Assembly (NCBI GenBank): GCA_003161535.1
Contig: PMOM01000140.1
Coordinates: forward strand, 539 to 6,378
Reading direction: 5' to 3'
DNA length: 5,840 bases
Source: Caulobacteraceae bacterium
GTDB lineage: Bacteria; Pseudomonadota; Alphaproteobacteria; Caulobacterales; Caulobacteraceae
In this document: positions 1-5,761 of the stretch, in pieces
How positions within the stretch are numbered: position 1 is the stretch's first letter
Layout of the letters: every line of letters starts with the position of its first letter
Position numbers and translations under genes: made by a program
Notes under the pieces: model-generated
Databases searched by the model: none
What the model saw: only the letters and a program-made list of their open reading frames with translations
What the model was told of the DNA's origin: nothing

Positions 1-1176
1 GATGCCCGGTCGGGCGAGATCCTCTATTCGCAGCGCGCCGACAGCATTCGGTACCCCGCGTCGGTCACCAAAGTCATGACACTCTATCTCGCGTTCGAGG
101 CGCTCGCTTCAGGCCGATTGCATCTAAACGATCTGGTGGTGGTGTCTCCCCTCGCCGCCGCGCAGCCGGCCACCAAACTAGGCCTCCGAGCGGGTGAGAC
201 GATCAGGGTGGAGGACGCCATGGACGCGATGGCCGTTCACTCCGCCAATGATATGGCCGTCGCCATGGCCGAAAAAATCGGCGGCACCGAGTCGCGCTTC
301 GCCGCCTTGATGACGCTCAAGGCCCAGCAACTGGGCATGGTGAACACCCGATACGTTAACGCCAACGGTCTGCCGGACAACCGTCAAGTGACCACCGCGC
401 ACGACCTGGCGATCCTTACGCGCGCGGTCTTGCGGGACTATCCGCAATACTACAGCTTCTTCAGTCAGCAACAGTTCAGCTACCGGGGCAAAACATATTT
501 TAATACCAATCACTTGCTGGGGAAGATGCCGGGAGTGGACGGGCTAAAGACCGGGTTTACCAATGCCGCCGGTTTCAATCTGGCTGCTTCGGCCATGCGC
601 AATGGTCATCGCTTGATCGCCGTGGTCATGGGCAGTTCGTCCGGCGCGGTCCGCAACGCCAACGTCGAAGGGCTGCTTTTGACGGGATTCGACGTCATGC
701 AACGCCGTGACCGCGGCGAGACGGTCCTGGCGACGCAGAATCTCTTCGAGCCGGGGCCGTCGTACTACGCGGCGGGCTCCAGTCGTTCGCTGGAACAAGG
801 CGATGCCGATGACCCCATTGATGTCGTGCTCACGCGCAACACCGAACGGCCAGGCGCAATGACGGTGTCCAGTTCGATGGCCGCGGCCAAGTTCGCCGAC
901 GCCACCAGCCGCCAAGCGGCCAGGACAAACCCGAGCGAGGCCCGGCATTGGTGGGTGCAAGTCGGTCAGTTCAGGAGCCGTGGCGCCGCCAGGTCACAGA
1001 TTGAAGCGATTTCGCGCCGCTTCGCCCGTGTGTTTGACAACGCCGAAGGCGCGGTCGACGGCGGGGGTAGAGTGTATCGGGCTCGTTTCTTCGGCCTGAG
1101 CGAATCGGGCGCCAGGGAGGCCTGCTCAGCGGTTAGAAGCCGCGGTATCCCCTGTGTCGCGGGGGCGCGCGCCTAA
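1..1176 (+). CDS. D-alanyl-D-alanine carboxypeptidase (PBP5/S11 family) with C-terminal SPOR domain, 5' end missing
   Basis: Open reading continues in frame from base 1, so the start codon and the expected signal peptide lie outside the window; 391 codons are visible before TAA. The three active-site motifs of serine DD-peptidases are present in order (numbering from the first visible codon): SVTK at residues 21-24 (bases 61-72), with the acylated serine and general-base lysine; SAN at 81-83 (241-249); and KTG at 183-185 (547-555), in the usual context DGLKTGFTNAAG. This family removes the terminal D-Ala from peptidoglycan pentapeptides in the periplasm. After a low-complexity linker (about 230-310), the last 75 or so residues, starting near WWVQVGQF (about 317), look like a SPOR domain, which in other proteins binds glycan denuded of stem peptides at the division septum. 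The first ATG in frame (76) lies just after the catalytic serine and cannot be the start. The gene converges on the J-domain gene with 4 bases between stop codons. The family call is secure; septal location is inferred. Confidence 0.95.
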   Translation, partial: DARSGEILYSQRADSIRYPASVTKVMTLYLAFEALASGRLHLNDLVVVSPLAAAQPATKLGLRAGETIRVEDAMDAMAVHSANDMAVAMAEKIGGTESRFAALMTLKAQQLGMVNTRYVNANGLPDNRQVTTAHDLAILTRAVLRDYPQYYSFFSQQQFSYRGKTYFNTNHLLGKMPGVDGLKTGFTNAAGFNLAASAMRNGHRLIAVVMGSSSGAVRNANVEGLLLTGFDVMQRRDRGETVLATQNLFEPGPSYYAAGSSRSLEQGDADDPIDVVLTRNTERPGAMTVSSSMAAAKFADATSRQAARTNPSEARHWWVQVGQFRSRGAARSQIEAISRRFARVFDNAEGAVDGGGRVYRARFFGLSESGAREACSAVRSRGIPCVAGARA

Positions 1177-1205
1177 GTCATCATTCGATCAATCGGGCGC
1201 GCGCC
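1164..1205. repeat. 10-bp GC inverted repeat bracketing two convergent stop codons
   Basis: GGCGCGCGCC occurs at 1164-1173 and again at 1196-1205. The unit is its own reverse complement, so the two copies can pair as a perfect 10-bp stem around a 22-base loop, and the loop contains the TAA of the carboxypeptidase and the TGA of the J-domain gene. On either strand a transcript could form this hairpin at the end of its gene, which suits a bidirectional transcript end. No T-tract follows on either side, so it does not meet the usual definition of an intrinsic terminator. Both copies lie within coding sequence (Ala-Arg codons), so GC-rich codon use may explain it by chance. Confidence 0.4.
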
Positions 1206-1615
1206 ACATTGAGTTGAGCGGCAAGACCGCTTGAGCCACCGTGATCGGGGTGAGCGCGTTGCATCAGTCTGCGGTAAGCAGCCTCGATCTCCGGCCGGCT
1301 AGCGTCTGCGCCCACACCGAGGATGGCGCGGGCCTCCTGCGGGCTCATCGACCCGCCTGACGACGAGCGGGGCTTCGCCGAACCAGACCCGAGCCGCGAG
1401 CGCAACGCCGCGCTCTGGACAAGGTAAACCGACAGAGCCAAGAAGACCGGGCTGGCCATCCACAGTCCACGCAGGCCGCATACAACCGCCCCCGCCGCGG
1501 TCAGGGCCGCGAGCAGGGCGCGGGCGACTCGTATCCGCCCGCTGTCCCGCCCGGGCCTTCGACCCGCCCAGATAAGCAAGGCCAGAAGAGCCGCCCCGAG
1601 AGCGAGGAAAATCAT
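1181..1615 (-). CDS. Membrane-anchored J-domain protein, Pam18/TIM14-like
   Basis: A 144-residue protein read right to left from ATG at 1615, ending with two in-frame TGA codons (1183-1181, then 1180-1178). The N-terminal half is hydrophobic: a segment at about 2-17, and two more at about 31-50 and 53-70. A Ser/Gly-rich linker (about 75-90) leads to a compact C-terminal J domain (about 91-144) with the HPD tripeptide at 122-124, the loop that stimulates Hsp70 ATPase activity. The tail HPDHGGSSGLAAQLNVARARL follows the pattern HPDxGGSxxxAAxxNxA typical of mitochondrial Pam18/TIM14 and its alphaproteobacterial relatives, rather than full-length DnaJ; there is no Gly/Phe region, zinc finger or substrate-binding domain. 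It probably sits in the inner membrane and recruits a cytoplasmic DnaK; its client is unknown. It lies 12 bases downstream of mipZ on the same strand and is probably cotranscribed. The ribosome-binding site is weak, so translation may depend on mipZ. Confidence 0.85.
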   Translation of the reverse strand: MIFLALGAALLALLIWAGRRPGRDSGRIRVARALLAALTAAGAVVCGLRGLWMASPVFLALSVYLVQSAALRSRLGSGSAKPRSSSGGSMSPQEARAILGVGADASRPEIEAAYRRLMQRAHPDHGGSSGLAAQLNVARARLIE

Positions 1616-1627
1616 GTTCGGGCCACG

Positions 1628-2410
1628 CTACTCCGCCGCGACGGACCCGCCGAACGCGTCGACGAGCCTCAATTCATGCAGCAGCACGCGCAATTCCTGG
1701 CGCGCGGCGACATGGGCCAGGGACACCTGCACCGGGCGCACCGTTCGTGACAGATCGCTCACCGTCAAGCCGAAGGGAAACAGCTCGCGATAGATCACCC
1801 GGTCGCGCAATCCTGCGATGGCCCGAAACCCGATCCGCCGCGAAAGCGTGGCGACGCGCTCGTCCACCCGGCGTCGATTGCGCGCTTCCACCGGCGCCAA
1901 GCGATTGCGCAAAACCACCCAATCGATCGGCCTGCCCCGCGCAACAGCCCGTCTCTTGCGCGCCTCCCACACCGTCTCGGCGTAAAGGCTCGGGCGCATG
2001 ATCTCCAGGGTGACAGGATCGACGACGCCCAGCATGTCGAAATCTACAAAGCTGTCGTTCATCGGCGTGACAATCAGATCAGCGCCCTGGTGAGCGGCGC
2101 GGGATAAATCGGTGTCCGCGCCGGGTGTGTCGATGACGATGACGTCGACATCCGTAGCCATTGCCCCCGCTATGTCGTCAACATCAATGACTCGCGGCAG
2201 GCTCGGCTGCGGCAGGATTGCGCCCTCAGCCCGCGCCCATGCCAAGCGATTGGCGAAGAAGTGCGCCGTGGATTGTTGCCGAACGTCCAAATCAATGACC
2301 GCGACTTGGACCCCCTCATGCAATAGCGAAGTTGCAAGGTGCACCGCGACGGTGGATTTGCCCGCCCCGCCCTTTTCATTGCCGATCACGATGATGCGCG
2401 CCTGCGGCAC
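1628..2410 (-). CDS. mipZ: MipZ, division-plane positioning ATPase (ParA/MinD superfamily)
   Basis: A 260-residue deviant Walker A ATPase starting at GTG (2410-2408) and ending at TAG. The P-loop GNEKGGAGKST spans residues 10-20, with signature lysine K13 and P-loop K18. D42 lies in VIDLD after strand 2, and the Walker B-type IDTPG has its Asp at 94. K13, G14 and D42 fall at the positions used in Caulobacter MipZ for dimerisation and hydrolysis mutants. The stretch TPMNDSFVDFDMLG (115-128) and the later RVIYRELFPFGLTVSDLS are family hallmarks that separate MipZ from ParA and MinD. In Caulobacter, MipZ forms gradients from ParB-bound poles and blocks FtsZ assembly away from midcell; the same role is inferred here. 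The start is supported by GAGAGG seven bases upstream. The protein is about 14 residues shorter than the Caulobacter protein as I remember it, apparently between residues 65 and 90. It is divergent from panC and probably cotranscribed with the J-domain gene. Confidence 0.95.
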   Translation of the reverse strand: MPQARIIVIGNEKGGAGKSTVAVHLATSLLHEGVQVAVIDLDVRQQSTAHFFANRLAWARAEGAILPQPSLPRVIDVDDIAGAMATDVDVIVIDTPGADTDLSRAAHQGADLIVTPMNDSFVDFDMLGVVDPVTLEIMRPSLYAETVWEARKRRAVARGRPIDWVVLRNRLAPVEARNRRRVDERVATLSRRIGFRAIAGLRDRVIYRELFPFGLTVSDLSRTVRPVQVSLAHVAARQELRVLLHELRLVDAFGGSVAAE

Positions 2411-2417
2411 CGATACG

Positions 2418-2423
2418 CCTCTC
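2418..2423 (-). promoter_or_regulatory. Ribosome-binding site of mipZ
   Basis: Read on the minus strand this is GAGAGG, seven bases before the GTG at 2410. It supports the non-ATG start chosen for mipZ, as does the conserved short N-terminus ahead of the P-loop. Confidence 0.7.
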
Positions 2424-2470
2424 GCTTTCCAGCGGGACCCGCAACTAAGGCCGCCGCCCTTCCTGGGCGT

Positions 2471-2483
2471 CCTTGCGTCAAGG
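2471..2483. repeat. Short inverted repeat CCTTG-CGT-CAAGG
   Basis: A perfect 5-bp inverted repeat with a 3-base spacer in the mipZ-panC intergenic region. It is flanked by GCGT (2467-2470) and ACGC (2486-2489), which could lengthen the dyad with a 2-base bulge on one side. It overlaps the minus-strand TTGACG. It could be an operator or a leader hairpin, but a dyad of this size can easily arise by chance. Confidence 0.25.
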
Positions 2484-2545
2484 CCACGCGCCGCGCAAGA
2501 GCGGCTGGACCGCGGGGTCGGCCTCGGCCATAAGCCGGCGCGATC

Positions 2546-2550
2546 AAAGG
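2546..2550 (+). promoter_or_regulatory. Ribosome-binding site of panC
   Basis: AAAGG lies six bases before ATG 2557. It decides in favour of this start over an in-frame TTG at 2473, which would add 28 residues unlike anything in PanC proteins. Confidence 0.65.
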
Positions 2551-2556
2551 CGCCCC

Positions 2557-3423
2557 ATGATCAACATTTGCAGTCCCCAAAGCCCGCCCATCGTTCGCAG
2601 CATTACGGAACTTCGCGCCTTGACGGGCGCATGGCGCGCGGCCGACCAGCGCGTGGCCCTGGTTCCCACCATGGGCGCTTTGCACGAGGGTCACCTCTCC
2701 CTGGTTCATCTGGCTCGCCGGCAAGCCTCCAAGGTGATCGTCAGCCTGTTCGTCAATCCAGCCCAGTTTGGACCAGGGGAGGACTTCCAATCCTATCCGC
2801 GGGACGAGGCCCTGGATGCCCAGATTCTCGCCGCGGTCGGTTGCGATCTGCTCTATGCGCCAAGCCCCGCCGCAATCTATCCGCCCGGTTTCGTCACGAC
2901 CGTCACGGTAGGCGGTCTGACAGACTTCATGGAAGGCGCGACCCGACCAGGACATTTCTCGGGCGTGACCACCGTGGTCGCCAAGCTCATCATCCAATGC
3001 GCGCCCGACGTCGCGGTGTTTGGTGAGAAGGACTACCAGCAATTGCAAATAATCAGACGTCTGGCGGCGGATCTCGATCTGCCGGTGGAGATCATCGCGG
3101 GCCCCATCGCGCGCGATCCCGATGGCTTGGCGCTATCATCGCGCAACGCCTATCTAACCCCCCAGCAGCGAACCATTGCGCCAACGCTCAATCGCGCCTT
3201 GCAAGTCGCCGCCCGCGCAATGGCCGTAGGAGTCCCGGCCCCGGTCGCGGAAGCGGACGCCCGGCGCATCCTGGAAGTCGCCGGATTCGACGCCGTCGAC
3301 TACATCGAGGCGCGCTCGGCTGACACTCTAGAGCGACTCGCTGGTGTGGTAAGCGTTCCAGCTCGCCTCTTGGCGGCCGCCAGATTGGGCCGCGTCCGGC
3401 TCCTGGACAACGCGCCGATCTGA
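2557..3423 (+). CDS. panC: Pantothenate synthetase (pantoate--beta-alanine ligase)
   Basis: A 288-residue cytoplasmic enzyme of normal family length. It joins pantoate and beta-alanine using ATP, through a pantoyl-adenylate intermediate, to give pantothenate (vitamin B5), the precursor of coenzyme A. Visible signatures in order: PTMGALHEGH (37-46), the HIGH-type ATP site with H43 and H46; FVNPAQFGPGEDFQSYPR, the pantoate/ATP-binding stretch; GHFSGVTTVVAKL; FGEKDYQQLQ with K158; and LSSRN (S194-N197), the KMSKS-like segment. All expected catalytic elements appear intact. It stands alone on the plus strand: no panB or panD lies beside it, mipZ is divergent upstream, and the DUF1489 gene converges on it with an 8-base gap. 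The ATG at 2557 is preferred over the upstream TTG 2473 because of the ribosome-binding site and the typical N-terminus with the motif at about residue 37. Confidence 0.97.
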   Translation: MINICSPQSPPIVRSITELRALTGAWRAADQRVALVPTMGALHEGHLSLVHLARRQASKVIVSLFVNPAQFGPGEDFQSYPRDEALDAQILAAVGCDLLYAPSPAAIYPPGFVTTVTVGGLTDFMEGATRPGHFSGVTTVVAKLIIQCAPDVAVFGEKDYQQLQIIRRLAADLDLPVEIIAGPIARDPDGLALSSRNAYLTPQQRTIAPTLNRALQVAARAMAVGVPAPVAEADARRILEVAGFDAVDYIEARSADTLERLAGVVSVPARLLAAARLGRVRLLDNAPI

Positions 3424-3431
3424 ACTGCGCG

Positions 3432-3845
3432 CTACCAGGCGCCCATCTGACGCAATTGCCGCGCGAGCGTCGTGGGCATCACCCCACCGCCTTGCCCGAT
3501 CTCCAAGTCGGGGGGCGCATCAGCGACCGCCAGATAACGCCAGCCTTGAAAGGCGCGCCGTGGCGTGGGCGCGGTGAGCACAAGCGTCTCATCCAGAATC
3601 ATTTCACACCGCTTGGCGGGCCCCGCGCCGATCGTGTCCACCGCCAAAATGCGTTGCCGCGATAGAATGAAGCCCTTGTAAACCCGATAGATTGAGCCGC
3701 CGGCCACTAGCTCGGCCGCCCGCCTGGGGGTCTGGCGCGTGCGCAATATCCAAGGCTGGCTGGCGCCGCTTGAGACTTGCCTCCAGGCCAGTAGTTCTTC
3801 GACCGTATCGCAGCCGACACAGAGCTTAATGAGGTGGAGCGGCAT
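3432..3845 (-). CDS. DUF1489 family protein, function unknown
   Basis: A 137-residue protein beginning MPLHLIKLCVGCD, which I recognise as the start of the DUF1489 family, common in Alphaproteobacteria and of about this length. No enzyme motif, signal peptide or membrane segment is visible. It is rich in Arg and has alternating beta-type segments (YRVYKGFILSRQRILAVD; CEMILDETLVLTAP; FQGWRYL). Early cysteines C9 and C12 form a CxxC, but no second pair exists to complete a zinc site. The ATG at 3845 lies 6 bases after the TGA of the carboxylase alpha subunit, so the two are almost certainly one transcript and probably translationally coupled. It ends with TAG, 8 bases from the convergent panC stop. 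Its position suggests cotranscription with acyl-CoA carboxylation, though in this family neighbours may simply be carried along; no function should be inferred from position alone. Confidence 0.8.
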   Translation of the reverse strand: MPLHLIKLCVGCDTVEELLAWRQVSSGASQPWILRTRQTPRRAAELVAGGSIYRVYKGFILSRQRILAVDTIGAGPAKRCEMILDETLVLTAPTPRRAFQGWRYLAVADAPPDLEIGQGGGVMPTTLARQLRQMGAW

Positions 3846-3851
3846 GGACTC

Positions 3852-5753
3852 TCATCCGCTCGCGCGTAGCCGCGCCAGGGTTGCGCCCTCGGCGACCTGA
3901 TCGCCTTGAGAGACCATCACTTCGGTCACCTCGCCTTGCGCGGGGGCGACCAGGGCGTGCTCCATTTTCATGGCCTCCAGGACAATCAGAGTCTGGCCCG
4001 CCGTCACTGCCGCCCCAGCCGCCACGGCCACCGCTACGATACGGCCGGGCATAGGCGCGCGGATGACTCCATCGCCCAGCACCCCAACGTTCAGGCGGTC
4101 GGCTTGGCGCAACGCCGTCACGCAGAGCGCCGCGCCGCCATCGAACACAATGACCTCGTCCTTTCCCCCAGTCGAAAAGGCCGCGGGAGCGTCGAAATCA
4201 AAAGCCAGATCCATGGCCAAGTCATTCACATAGACCAGGGCGGAATTCACAGGCGCGGCGTTCAGGCGAAGGCCCGTGGCGCCGCTTGCCGCCAGCCAGG
4301 GGGAATGCGCCTCGCCATCGCTTTCCGTCGCCGCGAGCCGGCCCGCCAGCGCCACCGCGGAGGGCGAGACTGTGGGGGGTGGCGAATGGGTCAAACTCTC
4401 CAGCCTCGCCTGAATGAAACCGGTGTCCACCTTGCCAGCTAGGAAATCAGCATCGCCAACGCATCGAGCCAAAAAGGCGGCGTTGGTCTTCACCGGCCAC
4501 ACCTCCACCCCGCGACAGGCGTCGGCCAGACTCTGTGCGGCCGCTTCGCGTGAATCGGCATGGGCGATCAGCTTGGCGATCATCGGATCGTAGAAAGCGG
4601 TGATTTCGCCGCCCTGCTCCACTCCGGAGTCGATGCGAACAGAACTCGGCAAACGGAAATGCGTCAGCGACCCGGTCGACGGCAAGAAGCCGTTGGCGGG
4701 ATCTTCGGCGTACAGGCGCGCCTCGATGGCGTGACCGCTCATTGCGATGGCATCTTGGGCAAGTGGAAGAGGTTCCCCAGACGCCACGCGCAGTTGCCAT
4801 TCCACCAGGTCAAGTCCGGTGATCGCCTCGGTGACTGGGTGTTCCACCTGCAGGCGGGTGTTCATTTCCATGAACCAGATGCGGTCGGCGCGCAGGCCGT
4901 CGGACGCATCGGCGATAAATTCCACCGTGCCGGCGCCTTGGTAGTCGACCGCCTTTGCGGCGCTGATGGCGGCGGCGCACAAGAACTGGCGCGTGGCTTC
5001 GTCCATGCCGGGGGCCGGCGCCTCCTCAATCACCTTTTGATGACGGCGCTGAAGCGAGCAGTCCCGCTCGAAGAGATGCGCCACCTGACCATGTGCGTCG
5101 CCGAAAACCTGCACCTCTAGATGCCGCGGGCATGAGATATACTTTTCCAAAAGAACCCGATCGTCGCCGAAGGCGGCCGCCGCCTCGCGTTTGGCGGCGG
5201 CCAGCGCGTCCCGAAATTCCCTGGACCCATCGACGCGGCGCATGCCCTTGCCACCACCGCCAGCCACCGCCTTGATCAAGACCGGCCAGCCGATCGCCGC
5301 CGCCTGCGAGGCCAGAACCTCGACGGACTGATCATCGCCGAGATACCCTGGCGTCACCGGCACGCCGGCGGCGGCCATCAGGCGCTTGGCGGCGTCCTTG
5401 AGGCCCATGGCGCGGATGGCGGCCGGGGGCGGTCCGACCCAGATGAGCCCAGCGCCAATCACGGCCTCGGCGAACTCAGGATTCTCCGATAGGAATCCAT
5501 AGCCCGGATGAATGGCCTGGGCGCCGGTTTGCTTGGCCGCCTTGAGGATATTGCCGGCGACAAGATAGCTCTCGCGGGCGGCGGACGGGCCGATCAGCAT
5601 GGCGTCGTCGGCTTCCCGCACGTGAGGCGCGCCTGCGTCAGCCTCGGAATAGACCGCAACCGTGCGCACCTCCAGCCGCCTGGCGGTGCGGATGATCCGC
5701 CGGGCAATCTCGCCGCGATTGGCGATGAGCACGGAGCCCATCAAGCTCATCAT
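3852..5753 (-). CDS. mccA: Biotin-dependent acyl-CoA carboxylase alpha subunit, probably methylcrotonyl-CoA carboxylase
   Basis: A 633-residue protein carrying biotin carboxylase and biotin carrier on one chain. The biotin carboxylase part (about 5-450) opens SVLIANRGEIA and holds the Gly-rich ATP loop AGGGGKG (164-170), RRHQKVIEEAP with K240, EMNTRLQVEHPVTE with E296 and R300, and GHAIEARLYAEDP with R346, all matching E. coli AccC catalytic residues. A shortened middle region (about 450-560) takes the place of the BT domain that contacts the beta subunit. The C-terminal biotinyl domain (about 563-633) has AMKMEH, with biotinylated K596. AMKMEH is typical of methylcrotonyl-CoA carboxylases, where propionyl-CoA carboxylases usually have AMKMQN. 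The enoyl-CoA hydratase-like gene just upstream fits the leucine-degradation (liu) order. The enzyme would make 3-methylglutaconyl-CoA with a beta subunit encoded off the window. Geranyl- or propionyl-CoA carboxylase remain alternatives. The start is uncertain: ATGs at 5753, 5750 and 5741 are all in frame, and GAGG (5761-5758) is best spaced for 5750. Confidence 0.9.
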   Translation of the reverse strand: MMSLMGSVLIANRGEIARRIIRTARRLEVRTVAVYSEADAGAPHVREADDAMLIGPSAARESYLVAGNILKAAKQTGAQAIHPGYGFLSENPEFAEAVIGAGLIWVGPPPAAIRAMGLKDAAKRLMAAAGVPVTPGYLGDDQSVEVLASQAAAIGWPVLIKAVAGGGGKGMRRVDGSREFRDALAAAKREAAAAFGDDRVLLEKYISCPRHLEVQVFGDAHGQVAHLFERDCSLQRRHQKVIEEAPAPGMDEATRQFLCAAAISAAKAVDYQGAGTVEFIADASDGLRADRIWFMEMNTRLQVEHPVTEAITGLDLVEWQLRVASGEPLPLAQDAIAMSGHAIEARLYAEDPANGFLPSTGSLTHFRLPSSVRIDSGVEQGGEITAFYDPMIAKLIAHADSREAAAQSLADACRGVEVWPVKTNAAFLARCVGDADFLAGKVDTGFIQARLESLTHSPPPTVSPSAVALAGRLAATESDGEAHSPWLAASGATGLRLNAAPVNSALVYVNDLAMDLAFDFDAPAAFSTGGKDEVIVFDGGAALCVTALRQADRLNVGVLGDGVIRAPMPGRIVAVAVAAGAAVTAGQTLIVLEAMKMEHALVAPAQGEVTEVMVSQGDQVAEGATLARLRASG

Positions 5754-5757
5754 CCCG

Positions 5758-5761
5758 CCTC
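5758..5761 (-). promoter_or_regulatory. Ribosome-binding site of the carboxylase gene, overlapping the upstream stop codon
   Basis: On the minus strand GAGG overlaps the TGA (5762-5760) of the upstream hydratase-like gene. It is 4 bases from the ATG at 5753 but 7 from the ATG at 5750, so initiation at the second Met is the better fit. The overlap suggests translational coupling. Confidence 0.55.

Larger units (their letters stand above)
2411..2556. promoter_or_regulatory. Divergent mipZ-panC intergenic region
   Basis: These 146 bases separate two genes transcribed away from each other, so both sets of start signals must lie here or slightly inside the genes. No convincing paired -35/-10 promoter is visible. 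On the minus strand TTGACG (bases 2481-2476) is a good -35 match pointing toward mipZ, but nothing resembling a -10 sits at normal spacing. I saw no TTAA-N7-TTAA CtrA-type site and no GANTC methylation site in the interval. Confidence 0.6.

Noticed and set aside
76..78. ATG as the start of the carboxypeptidase
   Set aside because: The SVTK active-site motif lies just upstream in the same frame, and the frame is open back to base 1, so the gene begins outside the window.
486..512. AT-rich patch within the carboxypeptidase gene as a possible insertion or promoter
   Set aside because: The reading frame continues normally and encodes the ordinary YRGKTYFNTNHLLG stretch that precedes the KTG motif in this family.
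2473..2556. Upstream TTG start that would extend panC by 28 residues
   Set aside because: The extra residues do not resemble PanC, the ATG at 2557 has a ribosome-binding site, and the family motif then falls at its usual distance from the N-terminus.
2112..3026. Long plus-strand open frame (304 codons) crossing the mipZ start and the first half of panC
   Set aside because: It overlaps two strongly recognised genes in other frames, its translation is rich in Arg, Ser and Pro and resembles no family, and such frames are common in GC-rich DNA.
2386..3048. Minus-strand open frame (220 codons) opposite panC and the intergenic region
   Set aside because: It is antisense to panC, which has every family motif, and it would also fill the space needed for the divergent start signals.
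3906..5120. Plus-strand open frames (178 and 186 codons) opposite the carboxylase gene
   Set aside because: They lie antisense to a fully supported gene, have His- and Arg-rich shadow compositions, and show no known domain.
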